NCBI RefSeq assembly: GCF_016592435.1
Contig: NZ_AP014545.1
Location: forward strand, 2,426,693 to 2,490,692
Source: Amphritea japonica ATCC BAA-1530
Lineage (GTDB): Bacteria; Pseudomonadota; Gammaproteobacteria; Pseudomonadales; Balneatricaceae
Reading direction: 5' to 3'
DNA length: 64,000 bases
Shown: positions 52,827 to 61,980 of the stretch, one piece after another
Layout of the letters: the number at the start of each line of letters is the position of its first letter
How positions within the stretch are numbered: the first letter of the stretch is position 1
Notes under the pieces: generated by a model
Seen by the model: only the letters and a program-made list of their open reading frames with translations
Database searches by the model: none
What the model was told of the DNA's origin: nothing
Translations under genes and position numbers: made by a program

Positions 52827-54872
52827 ATGAAACTACAAAGCTATATCAACGGCCAGTGGGTTGATGGTACAGATGCCGGTGCTGAAGTATTCAACGCTGT
52901 TAACGGCGAATCTATCTGTACGGTTAGCAGCAGCGGTATCGATTTTGAAGACGCCCTGCGCTACGCCCGTGAAACCGGCGGCCCTGCCCTGCGTAAGATG
53001 ACCTTCCATGAGCGTGCCAATGCGTTAAAAGCACTTGGCAAAATGCTGATGGAGAAAAAGGAAGAGTTCTACCGTGTGTCCGCCTGGACCGGTGCCACCC
53101 GCGCCGACAGCTGGATCGACATCGAAGGCGGTGTCAGCACCATGTTTACGTACTCCAGTCTGGTACGTCGTGAACTACCTAACGAAACCTTCCTGGTTGA
53201 AGATGACGCACAACGTCTGTCTGCCCAGGGAACCTTTATCGGTCGCCATATCCTGGTACCGAAAGAGGGTGTTGCGGTACATATCAACGCATTCAACTTC
53301 CCTTGCTGGGGCATGCTTGAAAAGATCGCTCCGAGTTTAGCGGCGGGTATGCCGGTTATTGTTAAACCAGCGACCGCTTCAAGCTACCTGACAGAAGTCA
53401 TGGTTAAAGCCATTGTCGCTTCAGGTATTCTACCGCCGGGCGCTATTCAGCTGATCAGCGGTAGCGTTGGTGATCTGCTTAACCGCCTGAACGAACAAGA
53501 TGTGGTGACCTTTACAGGTTCAGCCTCTACCGGTCAGAAACTGCGTTCGCATCCCAATATCGTTGCTAACTCTATCCCTTTCACCATGGAAGCGGATTCT
53601 CTGAACAGCAGCATCTTAGGGGCAACAGTTGAGCCAGGTTCGGCTGAATTTGATCTGTATGTCAAAGAAGTCGCACGGGAAATGACGGTTAAAGCCGGCC
53701 AGAAATGTACCGCGATTCGTCGTGCAATTATCCCGCGCAACCGTATTGAAGCAGTGGCTGAAGCACTCAAAGCACGTCTGGATAAAACCACTGTCGGTGA
53801 CCCGGCAGTAGACGGCGTGCGGATGGGACCGCTAGTCGGTCGCAGCCAGGTGCGCGATGTATGGGAAAAAGTTGATCAGCTCAAACAGAGTTGTGAGCTT
53901 ATCTACGGTGGCACTGAGGATTTCGCAATCACCGGTGGCAACCTGGAAACCGGCGCGTTCTTCCCGCCTACCCTGCTGTACTCTGATCAGCCAACGCAAA
54001 CCGATGTTCCCCACGGTGTTGAAGCCTTTGGTCCTGTGTCTACGCTAATGGCGTACGACGACATTGATCAGGCCATTGCCATTGCTAAGCTGGGTAAAGG
54101 TAGCCTGGTTGGCTCAATCGTCACCGGCGATAACAACGAAGCCCGTGACCTGGTACTGGGTTGCGCGTCCTATCACGGCCGTTTGTTGGTTCTGAACGCT
54201 GATTGCGCTAAGGAATCAACAGGTCACGGCTCGCCGCTACCAACCCTGGTACACGGTGGCCCGGGTCGTGCCGGCGGTGGTGAAGAGCTGGGCGGTATTC
54301 GCGCAGTGAAGCATTACATGCAACGTACTGCAATTCAGGGTAGCCCAACTACTCTGACGGCTATCACTAACGAATTTAATCCGGGCTCTGAACTGATTCA
54401 AAAAGATGTTCACCCATTCCGCAAGTACTTCGAAGATCTGGAGATCGGTGAGACACTGATCACCCATCGCCGTACTGTTACGGAAGCAGATATCGTTAAC
54501 TTTGGCTGCCTGTCCGGTGATCATTTCTACGCTCACTTTGATGAGATCGCAGCAAAAGACTCACTATTCGGCAAGCGTGTAGCCCATGGTTACTTCGTTA
54601 TCTCGGCTGCTGCAGGCATGTTCGTTGAGCCATCTCCAGGCCCGGTTCTTGCGAACTACGGCATGGAAAACTTGCGCTTTGTTGAGCCTGTCGGCATCGG
54701 CGACACCATTCAGGTTCGCCTGACCTGCAAACAGAAGATCAAGAAAGATCGTCGCAGCGAAGAAGAACAGCCAAACGGTGTCGTTGTTTGGGACGTCGAA
54801 GTGAAGAATCAGAATGATGAGCCTGTCGCTATCTACAACATTCTGACACTGGTAGTACGTAAAGAGGACTAG
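52827..54872 (+). CDS. paaZ: Oxepin-CoA hydrolase / semialdehyde dehydrogenase PaaZ
   Basis: 681 residues, bifunctional. N-terminal aldehyde dehydrogenase (about 1-515) with [15 protein letters not shown] (general base Glu) and [13 protein letters not shown] (catalytic Cys); C-terminal MaoC/hotdog hydratase (about 535-681) with [15 protein letters not shown]. It opens the oxepin ring and oxidises the resulting semialdehyde. It is the last gene of the operon, ending at a clear terminator. Confidence 0.94.
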   Translation: MKLQSYINGQWVDGTDAGAEVFNAVNGESICTVSSSGIDFEDALRYARETGGPALRKMTFHERANALKALGKMLMEKKEEFYRVSAWTGATRADSWIDIEGGVSTMFTYSSLVRRELPNETFLVEDDAQRLSAQGTFIGRHILVPKEGVAVHINAFNFPCWGMLEKIAPSLAAGMPVIVKPATASSYLTEVMVKAIVASGILPPGAIQLISGSVGDLLNRLNEQDVVTFTGSASTGQKLRSHPNIVANSIPFTMEADSLNSSILGATVEPGSAEFDLYVKEVAREMTVKAGQKCTAIRRAIIPRNRIEAVAEALKARLDKTTVGDPAVDGVRMGPLVGRSQVRDVWEKVDQLKQSCELIYGGTEDFAITGGNLETGAFFPPTLLYSDQPTQTDVPHGVEAFGPVSTLMAYDDIDQAIAIAKLGKGSLVGSIVTGDNNEARDLVLGCASYHGRLLVLNADCAKESTGHGSPLPTLVHGGPGRAGGGEELGGIRAVKHYMQRTAIQGSPTTLTAITNEFNPGSELIQKDVHPFRKYFEDLEIGETLITHRRTVTEADIVNFGCLSGDHFYAHFDEIAAKDSLFGKRVAHGYFVISAAAGMFVEPSPGPVLANYGMENLRFVEPVGIGDTIQVRLTCKQKIKKDRRSEEEQPNGVVVWDVEVKNQNDEPVAIYNILTLVVRKED

Positions 54873-55199
54873 GCACTACGCAGAGCAGAGATCTCTTTCT
54901 GCAAGTCCACAAAAAAGCCCTGATCAATATGATCGGGGCTTTTTTTTGTTGAGCGGCTCTCTATAAATACCTGCCTGTTCAATCAACACAAGCTATCTAT
55001 TCCCCCGACCAATCATCACCAAGCAATTCATACCGATAACGTTAGCAATAACCACAGCACCAAAGCCCCCTTGTCACTCTGCGCTTACAAAAGTAAGCAC
55101 CTTGAAAAACGCCTAATCACAGCCATATAGGTATATGGGCTGGTTACTCTGATAAACCAAAGCATTTGAACATTATTCTATGCAGGATCTGGACACACT
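54873..55199 (+). other. Intergenic region paaZ to ycjX-like gene
   Basis: 327 bases. It holds the paaZ terminator (54911-54947); the remaining 250 bases, where the promoter of the next operon should lie, show no element that I can name with confidence. Confidence 0.6.
54911..54947 (+). terminator. Intrinsic terminator of the paa operon
   Basis: GCCCTGATC (54917-54925) / GATCGGGGC (54931-54939) with one T-G pair, loop AATAT, A tract before and eight T after. Confidence 0.92.
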
Positions 55200-56621
55200 A
55201 TGTCTAACAGCAGAAAAACGGACTATTTGCAGAAGATTCATACAGTGACAGATGACGCTAAAACGCTGATCAACCGAGCAATGCAGAACCGTGTCTGCAT
55301 CGGTATCACCGGCCTGAGCCGCAGCGGAAAATCGACCTTTATCACCAGCCTTATTAATCAGCTTAAGCAACACAATGCCAAAAACTCCCGTCTTGGGGGT
55401 TTCTCCCCCTGGTTAAAAAAGCGCATCGTACAGGTGATTGAACACCCGTTGGAAAACCGCTACCTGCAGCCGTTTGATTATCAACAAGCGGTCAACAGCC
55501 TGTCTGGAAAGTCACCCGAGTGGCCGATACCTACCCAGGATATCAGCGGTGTGCTTCTGGAAATCAAACTGGCCGATAAAAACTGGCGGGGGAAAAAATC
55601 CACCAAAAGCGTGTTTGTTGAACTCAGAGATTATCCTGGCGAGTGGCTGGTAGACCTGCCACTACTGAAGATGAACTTTCGTGAATGGTGTATTCAGGTC
55701 AATAATCAACTGTCTGCCGCACCCAGAAACAAGTTTGCCCATAACCCTTCCGATCTGCTGAAGGCCGTTAATCCCTTTGCAGAGTACGATCCAGCCACGG
55801 TAGATAAGCGACGCGCTATCTATATCAATTTTTTACAAGCCTGTAAGCAACAATCGCCACCGCTAACCATCTTGCAGCCAGGACGCTTCATCGAACCCGG
55901 ATCAAAACAGGGCCATGCTGCCCTGAACTTCATCCCCCTGCTTGCCTGTGCAGACTATAGCGAAGCAGAACTGAATGCTGCAGATGACAATAGCTACTTC
56001 AAACAACTGGAAGTGGTATTCGAGTCCTACAAATCTGCTATCGTAAAACCTTTCTTTAAAGCGTTTATCGAGCCCATCGACCGGCAGGTAGTATTAGTTG
56101 ATGTACTGAATGTACTGTATGGCGGCGACGCCTATCTGCACGACATGATGCAGGCCTTAGAAGCCATTGGTGATAGCTTTGACTACGAAGGTGGCCTGTT
56201 CCGCGCCAAGATAGAGAAAGTGCTTTACGCGGCCACTAAGGTTGATCAGGTTGTCTCGCAGGACCACGATAATGTCCGTCACCTGCTAAGCAGCATCGTT
56301 CGCAAATCCCTCGAGCGCATTAATGGTGCCCAGGCTGATGTCAGAGTCGAAGCGGTAGCATCGGTCAGATCCTCTCAGGCAGACTCCCAGGGGGGCGAAG
56401 AGATACTCAAAGGTATCTCCAGCGAAGGCGACGCCATCGGCTTTGTTAATCCCCGTATTCCTGACCATATTCCAACAGAAGCGGAATTTGAGACATTCAT
56501 CGATTGGCAGCTACCGGTATTAAAACCACCCCGGGGCATCCGGGCAAATCAGGATCAGGCTATTCCTCATATCCGCATGGATGAAGTGCTGCATAACTTA
56601 TTGGGTGATATATGTCGTTAA
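55200..56621 (+). CDS. ycjX: YcjX family P-loop NTPase (DUF463)
   Basis: 473 residues. Walker A in GITGLSRSGKSTFITSL near the N-terminus, then VFVELRDYPGEWLVDLPLL, DVLNVLYGGDAYLHDMMQAL and AATKVDQV, which are hallmarks of YcjX. It is a stress-related, dynamin-like GTPase family of unclear duty. In E. coli it is linked with ycjF and the phage-shock genes; here it precedes the ycjF-type gene with a 10-base overlap. Confidence 0.9.
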   Translation: MSNSRKTDYLQKIHTVTDDAKTLINRAMQNRVCIGITGLSRSGKSTFITSLINQLKQHNAKNSRLGGFSPWLKKRIVQVIEHPLENRYLQPFDYQQAVNSLSGKSPEWPIPTQDISGVLLEIKLADKNWRGKKSTKSVFVELRDYPGEWLVDLPLLKMNFREWCIQVNNQLSAAPRNKFAHNPSDLLKAVNPFAEYDPATVDKRRAIYINFLQACKQQSPPLTILQPGRFIEPGSKQGHAALNFIPLLACADYSEAELNAADDNSYFKQLEVVFESYKSAIVKPFFKAFIEPIDRQVVLVDVLNVLYGGDAYLHDMMQALEAIGDSFDYEGGLFRAKIEKVLYAATKVDQVVSQDHDNVRHLLSSIVRKSLERINGAQADVRVEAVASVRSSQADSQGGEEILKGISSEGDAIGFVNPRIPDHIPTEAEFETFIDWQLPVLKPPRGIRANQDQAIPHIRMDEVLHNLLGDICR

Positions 56622-57646
56622 AACCGGAACAGAACACAGACACACGAACCCCGCGTACCTTTAAGATCGCTGAAGCTGACCTGAAGGGTGGCATTCCCGA
56701 TTCCATCGAGTCGGACAAGATTGAAAATCCGCCCCAGACAACCGGCCAGATCGATTGGGATCAATACCCTCAACCCCTCTTTTCCAAAGCGATAAAATAT
56801 ACCGCTGTCGGCATCGGTGGCTTACTCGGTCTGACAATAGTCAACGACCTTATTTCCATGATTAACAGCGCCTCAGCCATAAGTTCTGTTTTAGGCATAG
56901 CCGTAACCGCGGTATTGGCAGCGCTGGCGGTACTCTCCGGCGTTGGGCTGTTTCAATGGTTTAAGGGCACTAACGATATTCAACAGATAGCGGAGTTTCA
57001 AAGACATGCCGCGGACCTGCAACAGCAACAAAACAGCCAAAGCGTGACTCCTTTCTTTGACAGCCTGGTAAGTTTTTACGCCGATACGCCGCAGGAGAAA
57101 CTGTTAGACGAAGCACTACAACTGATGCCCGACTACCTGGATGATGCCGAACAGCTAAGGCACCTTGAGAAACTGTTCATCGCCCCTCTGGATGCCCGGG
57201 TGGAAAACATCATCCGCAAACACAGTGTTCAAACAGGCCTGGCGGTTGCCGCCAGCCCGATGCCCTCGCTGGACGCCATACTCACACTCTGGCGCACCAG
57301 CATAATGATCAAAGAGATCTCAGACACCTATGGCGTCAAACCAAACTTTGGCAACCGCATGCGCACTCTCTATAAAGTCGGCAGAAGCACCGCTTACTCC
57401 GGGCTATCCCAGACCGGACTGGACATGCTCGACCTATCCAGCTTTCCTGCCATCAATATCGGCGCCAAAGCCCTGCAGGGCGCAGGCGCCTGCGTCGCTA
57501 CCTCCCGCATCGGTATTCAATGCGCATCGCTATGCAGACCCATCCCCGCCGACAAATCAAAAACAGGCTATCGAGAAAAGCTGGTATCATCGCTATTACT
57601 GCTGTTAGGGAAAAGACTGAATAAAGAGAGAAATACTGAGGTCTGA
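56612..57646 (+). CDS. ycjF: YcjF family membrane protein (TIGR01620/DUF697)
   Basis: 344 residues. Two neighbouring transmembrane helices (about 64-85 and 92-115, TAVGIGGLLGLTIVNDLI and SVLGIAVTAVLAALAVLSGV), then a DUF697 region (AASPMPSLDAILTLWRTSIM). Partner of the overlapping YcjX-type gene. Last + strand gene before the minus-strand island. Confidence 0.88.
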   Translation: MSLKPEQNTDTRTPRTFKIAEADLKGGIPDSIESDKIENPPQTTGQIDWDQYPQPLFSKAIKYTAVGIGGLLGLTIVNDLISMINSASAISSVLGIAVTAVLAALAVLSGVGLFQWFKGTNDIQQIAEFQRHAADLQQQQNSQSVTPFFDSLVSFYADTPQEKLLDEALQLMPDYLDDAEQLRHLEKLFIAPLDARVENIIRKHSVQTGLAVAASPMPSLDAILTLWRTSIMIKEISDTYGVKPNFGNRMRTLYKVGRSTAYSGLSQTGLDMLDLSSFPAINIGAKALQGAGACVATSRIGIQCASLCRPIPADKSKTGYREKLVSSLLLLLGKRLNKERNTEV

Positions 57647-57711
57647 TTGGAGGGGGCTTAGGAACAGCTGTGGCCCTGACACATTAATCGGCGCATTGGC
57701 TCGCAGGGAGG

Positions 57712-57984
57712 CTAACCCGCATTTTGTAACGGATAGTCCTGTACCAGACTTTCAGTTGGAATATTTAAACCGGTATGCAGTTTGCATATCATCAGCAGGG
57801 TTAACTTACGACGGTAATTCATGACCTCTGATACACGGCCGGAATGCCCCAAGTATGGCACTAGGTCTTTATCCTTCAAACCATATTGATCAAACGTTAG
57901 CCAAGCATGAACACTAAACCGAATAGCAACCAAGACTGTAATTCCTACATAAAGAAAATTCAGCTTGTGAAAATGGCTAATCAT
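57712..57984 (-). CDS. HigA-like antitoxin remnant with altered N-terminus
   Basis: 90 residues. The C-terminal 55 residues (QYGLKDKDLVPYLGHSGRVS, EVMNYRRKLTLLMICKLHTGLNI) match the helix-turn-helix end of HigA-type antitoxins. The first 40 residues are hydrophobic (LNFLYVGITVLVAIRF) and unlike the usual antitoxin N-terminus, with about eight extra residues before QYGLK. No HigB-type toxin is beside it. Its ATG overlaps the stop of the upstream nuclease-like gene as ATGA, so it is still coupled to it. It is likely a decayed or rearranged antitoxin. Confidence 0.6.
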   Translation of the reverse strand: MISHFHKLNFLYVGITVLVAIRFSVHAWLTFDQYGLKDKDLVPYLGHSGRVSEVMNYRRKLTLLMICKLHTGLNIPTESLVQDYPLQNAG

Positions 57985-59105
57985 ACAAGTGGATCTAGCT
58001 CCTTTGATAATAAGCTTGGCAGTCCAAAATCCTCCGCTTTATTATCGGCATAAGGATTAGATACCCAGATAGGTTGTATATACCGCAGTATATTTTGCGC
58101 TGGGAAAATCAACACGCCTATTACCAATTTATAAGCATCTATATCTGCAGCAAAGAGCTTCAACAAATCGCATTTCAACACTCCTATATCAGGTGGAGAG
58201 GTATAAAAAACCGAGACCATACCGGGTAATCCATACTCTAAAATCTGCGCAGCGGCCTTTTTAACTCCATTACTTAACAGTCTGCGACTCACAAAGGCCT
58301 GCGTAATTTCGGGTATCGCCATTCGACCTGTTAAACCAACACCTGAAGGTGCTATATACAGCTCACCCTTGGATCCTAAATCATGGTACTGGTACTTAGG
58401 AGTAAATGGCCCTATCTGCTTCAACTTTTGAATAATAGGTAACGCATCGACAGTAGCTGCTAGCTTATAGCTACCATAGTTCGGATACCCATAATCAGAA
58501 GGGTCTAATTCAATATCAATAGGTCTATAAGCCACTTCATAGCCGGTAGGAATTAAGAACATTACCAAGCGACCAAATTCACTCACATAATCATCAAACC
58601 ACTGTTCGGTTACTGAGTCTTGCAAGCTCTTACATTCAACGACAAACCTATTGCCTTGAAGATCTACCAAAATATCAGGGGTACGGCCTTTCTTAGGTTT
58701 AGCCTTAATAAACGAAACATCGTAGCCAGTTTCAGACATAACATAGGCCATAAAGAGTTCAAGCTTAGCACTTCCCGCCTGCTCTACTCTCTTATAACTA
58801 TCGATAATAGATTCATGGCCATCTAATTCAAGGGCAAGCCGTAGTTTCTTAGCCTGTTGGTAGATATTACTTAATTGACTCAATCCTTTACCGAAATGAA
58901 TCAACTGTATAAAGCAATGACGAAATGGATCATCACCCAGCGACATAACCCATTCTTTTGTTAGCACAGTTTTCAGTAGTTCTATTGCTTCAACAATATC
59001 GACTTTCTGAACGGTAGCTCCCGGGCTATACCAACGATCCTCTAACCACCAGGGGTTAAACCACCAGTTTCCTGCATCTACTATCTGTTGATTTAAATCG
59101 TCCAT
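57981..59105 (-). CDS. PD-(D/E)XK nuclease-like protein of unknown system
   Basis: 374 residues, no family name recognised. The middle contains a restriction-endonuclease core: E116 in LELFMAYV, D144 in RTPDILVDLQ, then E157-C-K159 in RFVVECKSL, the PD...ExK arrangement of Mg-dependent nucleases. The N-terminal 110 residues are helical and Trp-rich (WWFNPWWLEDRW); the C-terminal 200 residues are mixed and unassigned. Lying among toxin-antitoxin and restriction genes, it may be a defence nuclease. The predicted fold is inference from motif spacing. Confidence 0.65.
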   Translation of the reverse strand: MDDLNQQIVDAGNWWFNPWWLEDRWYSPGATVQKVDIVEAIELLKTVLTKEWVMSLGDDPFRHCFIQLIHFGKGLSQLSNIYQQAKKLRLALELDGHESIIDSYKRVEQAGSAKLELFMAYVMSETGYDVSFIKAKPKKGRTPDILVDLQGNRFVVECKSLQDSVTEQWFDDYVSEFGRLVMFLIPTGYEVAYRPIDIELDPSDYGYPNYGSYKLAATVDALPIIQKLKQIGPFTPKYQYHDLGSKGELYIAPSGVGLTGRMAIPEITQAFVSRRLLSNGVKKAAAQILEYGLPGMVSVFYTSPPDIGVLKCDLLKLFAADIDAYKLVIGVLIFPAQNILRYIQPIWVSNPYADNKAEDFGLPSLLSKELDPLV

Positions 59106-59313
59106 TTACAGTTCAAGTCCTTACATTAGTGACCTATTTATCACTTATTGACAGCTTCTCTCTTGCTGAGTCTCTACTTAATGCAAGGATCATGGGCAAA
59201 CCAACCGGTATATAGTATGCATACTGCTGCACTACCTGGCCAGAGAGCAGGCCAGGACCAGTGGATAATCGGCAGAGGGTAAGGTAAAGAGTTTTAAAGC
59301 CCCGCTAGGGTAA
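59106..59313. repeat. Intergenic palindromes in the defence island
   Basis: 208 bases with no gene seen. It holds a 12-bp perfect palindrome AGTATGCATACT (59214-59225) and, 10 bases on, inverted repeat CCTGGCC (59235-59241) / GGCCAGG (59250-59256) with an 8-base loop. They may be a regulator site plus a hairpin after the macrodomain gene. No T tract follows in the minus direction. Confidence 0.45.
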
Positions 59314-60459
59314 TCATTGTAGGAGATTCCAGATTTGATCAGCATTGTTGTTAAGATCATATAGCGGCATTGGATTTAGCAATTTAACAGCGCTCAGATC
59401 CTGCTCAGTTAAAGAATTATGTTTGAAGTAAAAGTACTTAGAATTAGATGTTAGTAGTGACTTCTTGTGCTTAGAAATCCAGTCAAGCTTCCTTGCAGTG
59501 AAAATCGTTGTATCTGATAAATAAATTCTACTGAGAACAGAAGGCATATAAGCTTTCTTATCAAAGCCTTTAAAAGGGTCGCCTATCGAAAGTAGACTGA
59601 GTTCAAATGAATCATTCGCAGCTTGCATTTTACTAGCAGAGATATGGATGCCTGAAGGTAAAAACACAGCTGTAATAACACCTAATGAGGCGGCATGTAG
59701 AGCCAGCTTTTTTTCAGCTGCAGAGCTACCAAATAGCATACTACGTTTTTTACTAGCGCATTGGTCAATCAGTTGAAATATCAAGTCTTTTTCAGCTTCA
59801 TCCGGTTTAGAACTAGCTATTACAGAAACATCAAATCCATTCAGAGGCTTATTCAGTCCGTAGTGAAATAGTGTTTTTTGGGTATACACTTTAAGGTTTT
59901 CAGGATAGAGCAAAGATTCATCAGCGATTGAATCTATGTTCGCGGTTTTAAGAGAATGAAGTTCGCTTTCGCTGAACTCAGGAATATTCTTACCTGCGTT
60001 CTTCGAACTGTATGGTTCGAAAACAAGAATATCGCTAGGCGCAGTTGAAAGATATTTCTCAATGAGGTTTTTGACTATATCCCAATCAAGACCGCCGTGC
60101 CCGCAGCCCAGAGCGGGAAGAGTAACCGTAACATTCTTCTTGTCAGCCAAATAGCTTTGCATCCAGGCAAGCCCGGACTCTACATATTCATATTCCGAAG
60201 GTTTGCGCCAATGGTTTTTGGTTGGGAAGTTAACAATTTCTGTTGATGCAGCGAACATATCATCGTTCTTCCAGACTGATGGAACCCCAGGTTTAATTTC
60301 ACCAGACTTACACTGTTTCTCGTAAACTTTGAACATAGTGGGATATTTTTTCTTGAAGGCCAGTGCTACCCCAGCCCCCATCACACCTACGCAGTTTACA
60401 GTGTTGACTCTGATATCAGCGTCATAATCAAAGAAATCACCTTTTACGTATTTAATCAT
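59314..60459 (-). CDS. DarG-like antitoxin: macrodomain fused to a DprA/SLOG-like domain
   Basis: 381 residues. Residues 1-155 are a DarG-type macrodomain: NTVNCVGVMGAGVALAFKKK, NFPTKNHWRKPSEYEYVESG and PALGCGHGGLDW, the pattern of enzymes that remove ADP-ribose from DNA thymidine. The C-terminal part (about 190-330) looks like a DprA/Smf Rossmann (SLOG-type) domain: YPENL, FDVSVIASSKPDEAEKDLIF, LHAASLGVITAVFLPSG and SVLSRIYLSDTTIFTA line up with the DprA order. That second call is inference from motif order. Its start is one base after the DarT-HD stop, so coupled expression, as in toxin-antitoxin pairs, is likely. Confidence 0.75.
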   Translation of the reverse strand: MIKYVKGDFFDYDADIRVNTVNCVGVMGAGVALAFKKKYPTMFKVYEKQCKSGEIKPGVPSVWKNDDMFAASTEIVNFPTKNHWRKPSEYEYVESGLAWMQSYLADKKNVTVTLPALGCGHGGLDWDIVKNLIEKYLSTAPSDILVFEPYSSKNAGKNIPEFSESELHSLKTANIDSIADESLLYPENLKVYTQKTLFHYGLNKPLNGFDVSVIASSKPDEAEKDLIFQLIDQCASKKRSMLFGSSAAEKKLALHAASLGVITAVFLPSGIHISASKMQAANDSFELSLLSIGDPFKGFDKKAYMPSVLSRIYLSDTTIFTARKLDWISKHKKSLLTSNSKYFYFKHNSLTEQDLSAVKLLNPMPLYDLNNNADQIWNLLQ

Positions 60460-60460
60460 T

Positions 60461-61372
60461 TTAATCTCGGGACTCTAAATAGCTGTAAGCTTCTTGTCGT
60501 AGTACTTCTATTGCTTCTAAGTTATCTGTTACCCATGAAGCTTTAATCGAACCCATGTCCGCTTTACCTAGGGTTATTAGCAGATCTACATCAGTTTTTT
60601 TCTTTATTATTTCAAACAGTTGTTTTTTATCTCGACCGTTAGCAACAATATCACCAATAAGATCATCGTAAGTAACAAGCATAAAGACTCTTCGGATAGT
60701 TTTGTCATCAAGCCCATCGATTTCTTCAGTTAAAATTCTTGTAAGCATGGGTAAAGATTTTAGAGGGTGGTTATGGTCTGTTTTTTGTTTACCACCAGAC
60801 CATCGGGAAGCAGGACCTTTACCTATATCGTGAAGATAAGCTGCTAAAATAAGTATATTCTGATTTTTTTCACTGTATGTATCAAATTCATCACTAGCGC
60901 GGATAAGTCCTACAACAGATCTGCTATGCGATCCAACATCTTCAGTATGAACTGGATTTTCAGATTCTAATCCGTCTATTTCTTTTAGTTCTTTGATGCA
61001 GTGAAAGTCTTCGTGAATAGCCCCTACAGCCTGTTCAATGCTATCGAATGTAAAGCTGCCGCTATTAGATGATTTCACTTCCCTAATGCTTTCTTTATAT
61101 CGTTTATGTAAAATTTTGGGAGCTGTAGTTAAACTAACTCTTGATTCAAGTGGCTCATTTAAGTCAGAAAAGTAATGATGTTTAAAATTATACTCTGTGT
61201 GGTGTTTGACACTTTTACCCTTGATACCTCTTTTTTTAAGCAGGTTGCTTACTACCTTTGCGACGGAAAGGTCCCATGTTATGAAATGGTCAATATCACT
61301 AATTTCAACTTTATTATGCACTAGTATTTCAGCCATTTTTTTTGTTTTATTGCTTCTGTCGGGTAAGTCCAA
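60461..61372 (-). CDS. C-terminal part of a DarT toxin fused to an HD-domain (frame continues from 61321-61803)
   Basis: 303 residues in the open frame, nominally from a TTG at 61372 inside the DarT gene. Residues 13-45 (MAEILVHNKVEISDI and following) are the end of a DarT ADP-ribosyltransferase, with the predicted catalytic Glu at E15. The remainder is not known in DarT: an HD-hydrolase-like domain (about 105-290) with H149, H181-D182 (LAAYLHDIGKGP) and H200/H202. Joined to the upstream frame with one extra A it forms one protein of 447 residues. HD enzymes cut phosphates from nucleotides, so the fusion may act on an ADP-ribosylation or nucleotide signal (inference). Confidence 0.65.
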   Translation of the reverse strand: MDLPDRSNKTKKMAEILVHNKVEISDIDHFITWDLSVAKVVSNLLKKRGIKGKSVKHHTEYNFKHHYFSDLNEPLESRVSLTTAPKILHKRYKESIREVKSSNSGSFTFDSIEQAVGAIHEDFHCIKELKEIDGLESENPVHTEDVGSHSRSVVGLIRASDEFDTYSEKNQNILILAAYLHDIGKGPASRWSGGKQKTDHNHPLKSLPMLTRILTEEIDGLDDKTIRRVFMLVTYDDLIGDIVANGRDKKQLFEIIKKKTDVDLLITLGKADMGSIKASWVTDNLEAIEVLRQEAYSYLESRD

Positions 61373-61803
61373 TCCATTCTTTTTATAAGTGATAGATCAA
61401 TATTGTGCAAACTCTCTGCTGAATCGTAAAAGCTAGGGGCCACTGTTGTGTTAGCTGAAGAGTTCGTAAAGACAACGCTGTCCTCTGATACCTTCGTTAT
61501 TGGAAGGGCAAAGTAGATGATTCCTTTTTGATTATAATTCTTTGATAGGACAATGCTGAGTAACATAGGAGTGCGCTTGGCGAAGTAAAAAGGTACATAG
61601 TCATGAATAACTCCACCAGGGCCGCAAGTTACGGCCATCTCCCGTCTTCTTGCTTGTATATCATCATTTGCAACATTAGTATGTTCAATTCCAGCCTCTA
61701 TTTTAGCGTTAGTACTGAGAAGTCCATGATCGAGTACTGATTCTAGATTTGAAATATATGTAAAGTGATATGCATATCGAGTTGACCATTCCGTTGTAAT
61801 CAT
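61321..61803 (-). CDS. darT: N-terminal part of a DarT-like DNA ADP-ribosyltransferase toxin, frame broken at an A8 tract
   Basis: 160 residues. DarT (DUF4433) signatures: YHFTYISNLESVLDHGLLS, RRREMAVTCGPGGVIHDYVP, FYFAKRTPMLLSIVL. Real DarT is usually about 200-230 residues; here the frame stops at KQKKWLKY, right after an A8 tract (minus strand, 61336-61343), and the expected continuation lies in the -1 frame. Without the shift the predicted catalytic Glu is lost, so this fragment should be inactive. In frame the tract reads A AAA AAA, a classic slippery heptamer, so either frameshifting, tract-length switching, mutation or a base-calling error applies. DarT attaches ADP-ribose to thymidine in DNA in characterised systems. 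Confidence 0.8.
   Translation of the reverse strand: MITTEWSTRYAYHFTYISNLESVLDHGLLSTNAKIEAGIEHTNVANDDIQARRREMAVTCGPGGVIHDYVPFYFAKRTPMLLSIVLSKNYNQKGIIYFALPITKVSEDSVVFTNSSANTTVAPSFYDSAESLHNIDLSLIKRMDWTYPTEAIKQKKWLKY
61336..61343 (-). repeat. A8 homopolymer (T8 on + strand) at the DarT frame break
   Basis: Eight T on the + strand, directly between the two DarT frames. Nine would join them. It sits 5 bases from the predicted catalytic Glu codon (61328-61330). Confidence 0.95.
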
Positions 61804-61847
61804 TTTTTCCCTTTTTATATTAAATACTTAATTATTTTTTTGGATCT

Positions 61848-61867
61848 GTGTACGGTTAAAGTGTACG
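61848..61867 (-). promoter_or_regulatory. Direct repeat upstream of darT, possible operator
   Basis: GTGTACG occurs at 61848-61854 and 61861-61867 (+ strand), 13 bases apart, about 45-65 bases before the DarT start. A repeated word there suits an autoregulated toxin-antitoxin promoter. Nothing else supports it. Confidence 0.3.
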
Positions 61868-61980
61868 TTAGCATGTAATAAAAATTGATAACATTATTGC
61901 AGCACAACACAGTGAAACGCCTGTCCCGTAACAAACCAGCTTCCACTATCTGTATATTAAAATCATCTATATAAATTTAC

